From Saccoglossus kowalevskii (Eukaryota > Hemichordata > Enteropneusta > Harrimaniidae), in NCBI RefSeq assembly GCF_000003605.2, contig NW_003123420.1, positions 32,533 through 84,359 on the forward strand: DNA of 51,827 nucleotides, read 5' to 3'. A program made the position numbers and the translations under genes. Numbering within the stretch: position 1 is the first letter of the stretch; each line of letters starts with the position of its first letter. The notes below the pieces were generated by a model. It saw only the letters and a list, made by a program, of their open reading frames with translations. It made no database searches and was not told the DNA's origin. Of this stretch, positions 1 through 51,827 are shown in pieces.

Positions 1-1129
1 CAGTCAATCAGAAACTCGGATTCACGCTTCAGGGAAAGTCACGTTTGGACGTTCACATCGATTTTGTTTTTCGTTCGGTGGGCTGATGCCTTTCAGTGTA
101 GCTTTTGCCTCTTCCGACATAGAAATCATCTGAATCTTCTTTCTACCTCTCTTTCCTTTCACACCACGCATAATGTAATGATAAAAATTAGGAAAAAACG
201 CCGAGGAAATATAATGTTTGGTTTGCTAGCGAGCGATAACTGAATTGAGAATAATTGCACATGCGCGTGAATTGAATGAACTATGACCCGTACAAGCTCG
301 ATTTGCATATTGTCAATCAAAGGTCCTGTTATTTGGTTACTCATGCAAATTAGGCAATTGGACATAAACATTGCCACGTGTGAGTGTTTTTTATTTTTAA
401 CCAGAAAATAAACAGCAATTTTAACGGTGTTCCAATAAGAATTCATTGGTCAAATTTTCACAGAATGTTCTTTAGATAGAAATCTATATAAAAAACGAAA
501 AAAAATATTTTGGATTGAAATTCACAAATAAACTGCATCTCTACCTTAATTCCAACAATTACAAGTTCTTAAATTGACAGAATGAATGTATGGACAAATA
601 TTGACCATTATATTTGTGAGTAAATACCTGTTGTTTAATTTATTTCCACCGCTACAAGGTTGTTAAATTGAGAGAATAAATGTGTGGATAAATATTTGAT
701 ACTTATTTAGGTGTAAGAACTCGTGTTTGACCAACTAACACCATTGCAAGTTGTTAAAATAATGAAATAAATATACTGGTATCATTGGATATTTGATTTA
801 ATTGTGAAACTTCCTAACAAAATGTTAACTGCTGACTTCGAACCCTCAATCAACAATTCCGCAGACACAGTATAAATTCCACAACACCGCAGAAGATATT
901 CGTCTGTTGCCTGAATTGTTTTCGTAATATAGGGACCGCCATCGACACTTTAACAAAACTTACCTTGACTTGGGTCTTGTTTATCTCTTGCGACTGGAAA
1001 CTGTTGAACAAATTGCTCGTCGTCCAGTTTAAGACGTAAGTTATTTTATTATTTATTCATTCAGTTTTGTATGGTGGAGTTTTGTGAGGTTTATTATTTT
1101 TTTCGCGACGTTCTTTGCTTACTTGTTTA
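1..1129. other. Non-coding, presumed MAM-gene intron
   Basis: No exon of the MAM gene and no other coding signal is recognised. A loosely repeated pattern occurs at about 545-780 (three stretches with ACAAGTTCTTAAATTGA or AAGGTTGTTAAATTGAG, then an AATAAAT stretch), a degenerate tandem of roughly 100 bp. Confidence 0.5.
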
Positions 1130-1215
1130 CGGTTTGAGCGGGACTCGAACCCACTGTCTTTTCAAGCTAATTTTGTTTTATTTTGATGGCACGCTTGTGT
1201 ACCACGCCACGACGT
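1130..1215 (-). repeat. tRNA-derived SINE-like relic 1
   Basis: On the minus strand a perfect Pol III B box, GGTTCGAGTCC (1141-1151), follows about 45 bp after an A-box-like CGTGGCGTGGTACAC. The segment between is AT-rich and cannot fold into a normal anticodon arm, so this is not a working tRNA gene. A SINE head is the most likely origin. Confidence 0.5.
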
Positions 1216-1324
1216 TGGTCGTTAAGTGGTGTTCATTTTTCTAACTACTCCAGTGTTCCGATGAGTTGAACGGAAAAGCCAAAACGATTGCTCGTTTCTG
1301 ATTGCTTCAGTTCTGGTGAGTGTG

Positions 1325-1405
1325 TATCTCGTGTGATTCGAACCCATGTCGTTTGTATTGAGCGTTTTTTTTTATTTCCCATGTTGGCTACGCCGTAATA
1401 TGCAA
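1325..1405 (-). repeat. tRNA-derived SINE-like relic 2
   Basis: On the minus strand a B box with one mismatch, GGTTCGAATCA (1334-1344), lies downstream of an A-box-like TACGGCGTAGCCAACAT, with an A-rich stretch in between. The layout is the same as the relic at 1130, 190 bp away in the same orientation. No tRNA cloverleaf. Confidence 0.4.
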
Positions 1406-1840
1406 CCACTTCGCCGTTTTATTGTGATTTTGAGAGTGTTTAATGATGTCTTCCTCGCCCGTCACGCCATGACCCAGTTTCAACCACACGGCCATTTTGC
1501 AACAAGTGCGTGACCCTCGGCGTCACCCGACTGACTATATGATCGTTCTGTTCAACTGTTAAGCTAGGATTTATTACCGTTATTATCATTATATTGTCAC
1601 ATGATTTGTTTTACCTTATGTGTAATGTCTTAAGTATCTTTATTGTAATTTGTATATACCAATTCGTATATACCGAGGAAACAGCCCCGATTGAAGGTCA
1701 TGTATTTTGTGACGTCACCAATTCGTGTGTAGGTACGGCTTCTAGATCCGTGCCTATACGTCAAAGTATGCACGAAGACAGTATTGGATGACACGCAGCG
1801 GAGGTCGATGCGACAGCATACTGTCTGAGTGACTTTCCTA

Positions 1841-2343
1841 CCAAGAATACATCATGGGAATGACGAAATATAAAAAGTCTAGTACAGAATCAGCGAACTT
1901 GTTTGTATGAAGTCCGGTCAAACCCTGGTGGCAGCCATGTTTGTTTTTATTATTAGAGGACGCTTACGCGCGTAATCATTCCATATTTGGAATACGCATT
2001 AATATGGTAAGATGAAAATATCCCGTCAAATACCGCAAAATTACGGCACGCTGTAACTTATGACGTTATGGTGACAAGTGCATATGTATACCAAAGATAC
2101 ATCATGGGAATGCCGAAATCTAAAAAGTTTAGAACAGAATCAGCGAACTTCTTTGTATGGGGTCCGGTAACACCCTGGTGACAGCCATGTTTGTTTTTAT
2201 TATTAGAGGACGCTTACGCGCGTAATCATTCCATATTTGGAATACGCATTTCCTAACATGGTAGGATAAAAATACACCGTAAAATACCGCAAAATTACGG
2301 CACGCTGTAACTTATGGCGTTACGGTGACAGATGTATAATAAT
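1841..2343. repeat. Two tandem copies of a 250-bp dispersed repeat
   Basis: 1841-2090 and 2091-2343 are about 90% alike by eye (shared AGGACGCTTACGCGCGTAAT, ACCGCAAAATTACGGCACGC). A third copy is the core of the element at 15550-16123. The sequence just left (about 1765-1840, with GCACGAAGACAGTATT) matches the arm of that element, so this is a related but rearranged copy with one arm and a doubled core. No open frame of interest. Confidence 0.8.
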
Positions 2344-2522
2344 AAACATCACTAAACAGAATAATTTCCAGTGTTTACCTGGCGTCGTATGCTAACATCA
2401 ATACTACTAATTTACAATACCGTACAATTAGAACTATGATATAGTCATGTAGAATCACAAGGACTGTGATTATCAACTAGCACTTTCTCTATGAATGAGC
2501 TAAATCGACGAACAGTTTATAC

Positions 2523-32098
<29,576 letters not shown>

Positions 32099-35000
32099 GC
32101 TCTGAACAATTTGTTACTACAGGTCAACCAGATTAAATATCTTATCCACAGAACAAGGTTTAGGTTAGAGCGGGGCGAATGGAAACGTTGCCTCTGCGGC
32201 TGTCTGAGTGTAGATTTTAAGAGCTGTGAAGCGATCTCCAGTTCAGCCGTTTGAACTGGGCGTGTTTCGACAAATATGAATGTCGAATTTTGCGACATAA
32301 TCAGACTGATTTATTGTGAAGGCAGTCGAGACTAATGTATACATTACTATAGTGATGATTAAACAATATAGTTCGGACTCAAATACTAGTAGGTCATCGA
32401 ACATGCTCGAAGTGTGGTAAAAGTATACTACTAGTATTTTGGTCATTGGCCGTGACTTAGTAACTGTCAGATATTGCAAGGGCCAAAGTGGTAAGGATTG
32501 CTAGTAATTCGTTGTTCCCAATCGCCTTAATTGTAGTAATCTTGCGTCATAACTAATTATTGTGCGAATTCATTATTTTAAAGAATTATCATATAGAGTT
32601 AATAAAATTGCACTGGCCACCAGCGTCGAACAATTTCGTAAATCACTATTTCGTATTTCGTTGCCATCGGAACAAGCGAACATTGGTTTCGTACTAAAAT
32701 ATTCAAGTTGGAAACTTGAAGTTTTTTTTTTAATTATTGTGTGATGAGTATTAGTTTAATTATGGTGGGTAGTGTGAACAAGGGTGAAATTGTCCCATGC
32801 TTACGTCCCGAATTTCGACAAATCAGATTAATTGCTCATGTAGTTTAGATATACAATGTATAACCACGGATATTCTAGAACGCCCATTGGCCAATTCTAG
32901 ACAGTCGTGGTACATAAAATGACACGTTATTTATACTTTGAAGAAGATAACTTTACTTGAGCCAGTAGCTGATCAGTCAGATTTCTTAGATTCGAGTGGC
33001 GGGGGCATATTCGTGAAGAATTTCGTTTTATTTTCTATTCAAGTAACAACATGACTACAAACACGAATCTAATGTGATACAAACTCATTTCATTGCAGCA
33101 AGGTGCTACAAACGAGAATCGCGGCAAATTTCGTTCACGCACGGCATGTCAGTTCGTAATCAAAATATCAGCCGCACATAAACACACTTTACCGTGTTTT
33201 ACTAATGCATAAATGACAACCATGAATATCGGTCATTACGAGTTCCATAACATTAACTGGCCTGTAGTTAGTTGTGTATAATTCCAAGTTGTAATCAGTG
33301 TCGCTGTTCATATAAGATTACATTTCCAAACACGTCCACCAAAACAAAAATGCAATCCAACGCTATCGGCGACAGAAAAATACGTGCTGCTTAAACCCAA
33401 AATTCAGACTCCGAATACTAACTTCAAACTAGGTACAAATGAAACAATCTGAAGTCCATACCTATAGTTTTGGTATTGAAATGTTTTAACCCATGTTTAT
33501 ACTGTGACTGTGTGTTGGTTTACCAGGTGATTCTAAACTACCTTTTCATAATCAGTATACTGTCATGCATCATGGAAGGTAGACGGATGTCCTATAACCA
33601 TATTGCAAAGTAATCTAACGCCGATATCACCCAGCCGCAAGACAAATTACCGTAGAGAGATTGTAGTCAAAGTTGAATGCTTGAAAGTAAATTTGTTGCG
33701 CCCTCTATTGCTGGTGAATTGACGCCATTGTCGCCATGGTTGGCGCTTGTGAATAATGAATATTACAAGTCGTCGGACGTTGTTCAACTTGATTAGGCAT
33801 TGTACAAGAATTGTTTGGGCTTGAGTACAATTTCCCACTTCTTTGTCTGTCTTTTTTTTAATATAAAAGCCATATATATATGAGCGGATAATCCTCAAAG
33901 AATGGAATCATAAAATTGGACGTTGTCAGAATTGAAAACTTATGTTTTGGGTTCCGTTCGTCCGTGTTACAGCGCTCATAATGGGATTACTGATGCGCGT
34001 AACCCTGTTTTGCGATGTCATTCAAAATGGCTGACTGGCAGCCACTTTCATATCAAGTTTCCTACCCGTTTCTCAGGCACACATACATCCATCTGTTTAA
34101 TTTGAAAGAAAAGGAAAAAAAATGGCTTGTCCGTTACCGGTTTATCATGCAGATGCACTTTCCCTGGTTTTGTTCAACCATAATTGTACCAGAGTTTACA
34201 ATTAGTTACATTTGGTACAAAGCCAAGGCAGGAAGGTGAGAATAGTTCTTGTGATAGATTCAATGTCTATGTAGGTTTCCCTAATTTTTGAATGCATTGC
34301 ATTCGCATCAAGTCCTACATGTGGGCTGGGTAATTCTCTTATTTAGTAATAACAAATTAGGAATGATGTAATCAGCGAATAGAACATTTTCCGTTCACTG
34401 CGAGAATCACGCGTTATGCATGAATGCGAAAGTAAAAACAGGACAAACAAAGGTCATAGCGTCGTAGTGGCGTCAAACATCGCGTGAGATTCGACAAACG
34501 CGAAAGTATTTTGGGGACATTTCCATGTCAATAATATGCTGTACACATTTGATGAAGGGCAATTTCGATTAAGTGAGGATATTCGAATGCAATATTCCTC
34601 TGTCGAAGATCGGCCGGTCGATGTGCGCTACGAAATAAAGAAATTCGAGTTCAAAATCAAATCGTTCGATTTTTGCGGCAGACGTTCGACGGGCGTCTTT
34701 CATGCATCTGGCGAGATCTCGCAGTTGTACGGAAAATCACCTATTCATTAAACCACAGACTGAGATTTCACTCAAATTTACACTTCAGAGTCACATGACA
34801 GTAAGATGTTATCATTTATTTAAATACAAAAAAATTAAGTCACATATATTACTGTTCAATTCTTTTTCTCATGCTGCATCACATAGTAGTGCAGATAAGG
34901 CTAATTTTCTAAAGGATCTGCAAGACTATAGAATAAAAAAAAATATTTAAAGTTGTATCTCGATAACACAGGGATAATTTTCCATGGGAAGCCTGAACCC

Positions 35001-37391
35001 TGCTGATAGTGATGTTTATAAACACCTAATAACAGTGTCTGTTTACTGTAATAATACCGATAGTCAGAAGTATAAATCCTTATCTTTGTTGCTTATTTGA
35101 AAATTGCAAAATCTAAACCTGTTGATAGGAGCAGTTTATGGTTAAAAATACAATGTGGATAACTGAGTTAGACTTATCGAAATTATAGAATCACAATTAG
35201 CGTAATTCGTCTCATTCGCAGTGTATTCAAATGAAGACAATTATTTAAACGTCATTCACATTGCTTCTTCAAAAATAGATTAATGTTTCAAATTCTATAC
35301 TAAGACAAATACTAAGGGTTGAGACTTTAGCGGTACAGTCGCCACGCTGCACATACAAACTTTGTATTCTGCATGCATTGTTTACATCACTACGCATCCC
35401 ATGTCGAACATGTGGCAGCGCAACAACTGTAGAGCTATAATTTGTAAATAACAGTAAAATTATTATATTATACTATTTGACACATTTTGGCTAATAATCA
35501 AAAATAAAAAAAAAAAAAACGAATATACTCGTAGCATAAAACAATAATTGTGATGTATATTTTGTATCATATATTAAGTTGCTGTAAAGAATATTTTTTC
35601 TGAGCATATATGTCTAATATTGGGGTAAGCTTTAAAATAATAATACAATGATAATAATAATGATCAGTGTTTGATTCTAATTAACAATTTGTTCTGTAGA
35701 CTTCTTAAACATAGGTAGTTGGTCATTTTTGTTCATGATATTAATTTAAACAACCAGAGCATTCCTTCTTCATAAAATTCAGATGCTAAAAATATTTTTG
35801 TTGGCAGTAATTAAAAAAAAAAAAGTAAAAAATAAAGCAATTAATACATCATAAGTCAATAACTGTGCTAATTACACACTAATATAATTATGCGGCTAAA
35901 CTTCATGAGGTTTAACAACTCCACTAAATGCAAGATTTAAAACAAAGAATAAGTACTGTTTTTGCTGCAAAAAAAAAAAACATTTGCGGTTTAATAACTT
36001 GCAGATCCACAGAACCAGAATAGATGTATAAAGAAGAGGGGGTAATTTCCAGAGAAAGGATGCTGAATACATAACTATACAAAATGTCATCATCACTGTT
36101 CACAGACGCATGCTGGGAATTAAGACAAAGTACAGAATCGTTATAAAATTTCACAGTACAATTTTTAGACATTGACAGTCACATAGTCTTAACTGATGAT
36201 AACTTGTGAAGATGAATTAGTGTGACTGAAAGTGAGGGAACAAAATAATCAAACCTAAATATCCCAAAATATTTTCTGTTAATAAAATAATAACATTTAC
36301 AGTTACCATTTTGTAATTGTTTATTTAGTAATTATGCATTTAAAAGGACAAGTATGGTAAAAAAAAAATAACATATTTGGGGCAGATAATCATCTTGCTA
36401 CTGCTCGGTGATTACCTCTCGGCAAATCTGCTAATTTTTTCCACAAAAATAAAATATATATTTATACTGGGAAATTTTTTTTTAAATTTATGACTTATTT
36501 ATCGGTAGTATTTTTCTTTTAATAAGTCTGAAATTTTTTACCAAAAATGACAAAAATACTGTGTAACAAATCAATATTATAATGGCATATTATCCTCCTC
36601 ATTCTTGGAGAGTGATAACTGAGTAAAAGCAGCAAATAAATATTACCAGTTTTTAGTTCTGCGTTCCATTTTTTCAAAGCTTTACACACATGTACAAGAG
36701 ATAGAGTGTATAATGTTATGAAATAAAGCCTGCATCCATTCAATGACACCATAGTGTTTTGCATAAGAAATTAGAAAACTCTTCACACCTGATATTGTGA
36801 AAAAGTTGTTATCTGGAATGCTAATGTAAAAGTCAAACTAAGACAACAACAAAATCAGTTTCAGGGTCATAACCTAATGCTTGACATCGTAAGAATATTG
36901 GCAGAAATATAATTATAGTATTTTACTTGCTTTGTACAAATTCAAATTTCATTCAGCTTATTTCTGCTTGACAGCATTTTATAAGCTGAATATTATGTGT
37001 AAACTTTTCCCTTTTTCTGACAATTTTATATTTATCCATGATTTGCATTTGACAGATTTCCATCATTCATGTTTCCACAAATACACTTTCTCACTCCACT
37101 TCACTGGTCACCATGTTTTTGTTTTGTTTTTGAGATTTTAAAATATTTTTTGAAGCCTGGCTTATTCGATACCACTGGCTTGTAATACCACATACAGTAT
37201 CATGTTGTGAATTGCCCAAATAATTATGCACGACGTATTCTGCATGTTGCTTGAGATGACCCGCTATGACGCTATTCGGTAACTTGACACACATTGAACT
37301 TTGATGGAAACATGATTGGCTGATCTAGTTGCCTAGCAATGGTACGTGTTCATTCATCATTGGTTGTTTGAATTTAAAAGAAACAAATTTT
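32099..37391. other. Region between MAM gene start and SNX stop: upstream region and SNX 3' UTR
   Basis: 5.3 kb with no exon I can support. The left part must contain the MAM promoter and any non-coding first exon; no clear TATA or initiator was found. The right part must hold the SNX 3' UTR: minus-strand AATAAA at 36320-36325 is about 1.07 kb past the stop, with other variants nearby. 34500-34730 is less AT-rich, with several CG dinucleotides, and contains a 71-codon open frame, but without homology or splice structure I do not call a gene. Confidence 0.4.
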
Positions 37392-50544
<13,153 letters not shown>

Positions 50545-51827
50545 CTAAAATGATACCAAAAGAAAACTTATTTCAATTCAATAAGTACAGTAAAAACATA
50601 GTACAGTGAAAAATTTGTAGGATTTCTTAGGGAATATATATACATTTGTGTATTATTCGTTCTAGTGGTAGTGCATACTTTTGCATGTAAGTAAATGACA
50701 GAGGCATGTTGAAAGTGAATACAAGTCATATTTTAAAGATCCAGTATATAATAAATGCATTAATTTTGGTTTACTTGGTCTTATAATCTAGCAAAAATGA
50801 TAAATTTCATATTTGTTATCAGCATGTACATGCCTTGTACGATATATAACCTCTGGTTATGCAACAGAACACTGCTGCTGATTTCCAGCAATTACATAAT
50901 TGGAGGACGTACATGTGTAGCTGCGTAAATGCATTGTGGGTAACATTTTGGCTATCATAGTAGATTAAGACATTTGTTCTGGTAATGCAGACCATAGCTA
51001 GTGGACCAGATGATCAAGATGTTAACAGTTCCCACCATAAAACTACATCTAATTTGCTACTACAACCAAAATCATTATTTTCATGAGTGTCCCATATCTC
51101 TTTTTCATTCAAAATTTTGACAAACTTTAAAAATTTCCATGGAAACAATGATCTTTCCATATCGCATGAAATCCTAATTTGGCATCCAATTTAGAAATGT
51201 CCTTTTCAGAAGAGAGTGTTAGCTATGACATTTCTTTACACTATAATTCAAATCACTTTTGAAACAGTCAAAAAACCTGTAAAATAATAAAGACCCCTCC
51301 ATGACAAGAGTTAGTTACCAGAGGCATAGGTACATATAAAACACTGTATTCATTACTACTATGGTACAAGATAAAATGGAAGATAGATTTTTTTCTAAAA
51401 TGTCATACTATTTCAGAAAAATAATTTATTCAAGATTTTGATACCAAAATATTAATAAAACAAACAATCAAAGTCTTAGAATAGAATTGATCAAATTTCA
51501 AAAGTAACACTACCAGAATATATAAACACAAATTTATGATACAACAGCTGAATTGAATAGGAGGTTATAATTTGATTCAAGCTCAGACTAGTAATACAAC
51601 AGACTCGCAACGCGGCGTTTTCTTTTGAAGTAATGCGTGCCACGTTTGTTTAAGTTATCAGTTCTTATCGTACCGAGTAAACGTTGCTGAGCAACAACAT
51701 TTTCATTATATTTCACAAAATAACGCGAAATCTATTCATATTACAATCAACTATCGCGATGCATCGCGAGACATAAGACAGGAAGTGGCATTGACGACAG
51801 TAGTGATAGTGAACTTCGAAATGGCAT
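50545..51827. promoter_or_regulatory. Upstream intron and possible promoter-side region of SNX
   Basis: No coding exon is identified. The last 110 bp carry ACAGGAAGTGG (51778-51788), a good ETS-factor site, and CATCGCGAGACA (about 51762-51773), close to the CGCG motif common in housekeeping promoters, in a locally CpG-containing stretch. This fits a promoter or 5' UTR near the right edge, with exon 1 (ATG) beyond or very near it. Inference only. Confidence 0.3.

Noticed and set aside
1130-1215. Functional tRNA gene
   Set aside because: Only the B box is good; there is no acceptor stem or anticodon arm that pairs.
34536-34751. Possible small gene (71 codons, plus strand) in a less AT-rich patch
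   Set aside because: No recognised domain, start context or splice partner; chance open frame.

Overview
This is an animal nuclear DNA window: it is AT-rich, its genes are split into many short exons with GT-AG introns, and it contains microsatellites, MITE-like elements and two assembly gaps (300 N at 13893-14192, 50 N at 31299-31348). The protein families (a huge MAM-domain array and one SNX9/18/33-type sorting nexin) and the repeat types fit a marine invertebrate. A hemichordate, cephalochordate or similar deuterostome is my guess, at low confidence. All coordinates were derived by reading splice sites and phases by hand.

Two genes are visible, both on the minus strand. (1) About 2523-32098: a secreted or cell-surface protein beginning with a signal peptide, one MAM domain and an unusual LDL-receptor class A module, followed by six complete copies of a nine-exon cassette encoding three MAM domains (A, B, C; about 492 residues per cassette). 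A seventh cassette is cut by the window edge. I place 60 exons, 9876 coding bases and 3292 codons in frame; 19 MAM domains are complete and one is partial. The 3' end of the gene lies left of the window. (2) 37392-50544: an SNX9/18/33-family sorting nexin (SH3, acidic W/D-rich linker, PX, BAR) with 13 exons in the window. The short first coding exon is missing, either beyond the right edge or unrecognised.

Layout: 1-2522 is repeat-laden intron of the MAM gene (SINE-like relics and a tandem 250-bp element). 2523-27549 holds the MAM cassettes. 27721-32098 is the 5' part of the MAM gene. 32099-37391 is intergenic plus SNX 3' UTR with nothing recognised. 37392-50544 is SNX, with large introns carrying a TTAA-flanked MITE, a PIF/Harbinger-like transposase remnant and tandem arrays. 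50545-51827 is the upstream intron or promoter area.

The two genes have no evident functional link. The most striking points are the phase-symmetric A-B-C cassette array with higher-order duplication, and a 48-bp minisatellite in the sorting nexin that repeats a 5' splice site exactly in frame.
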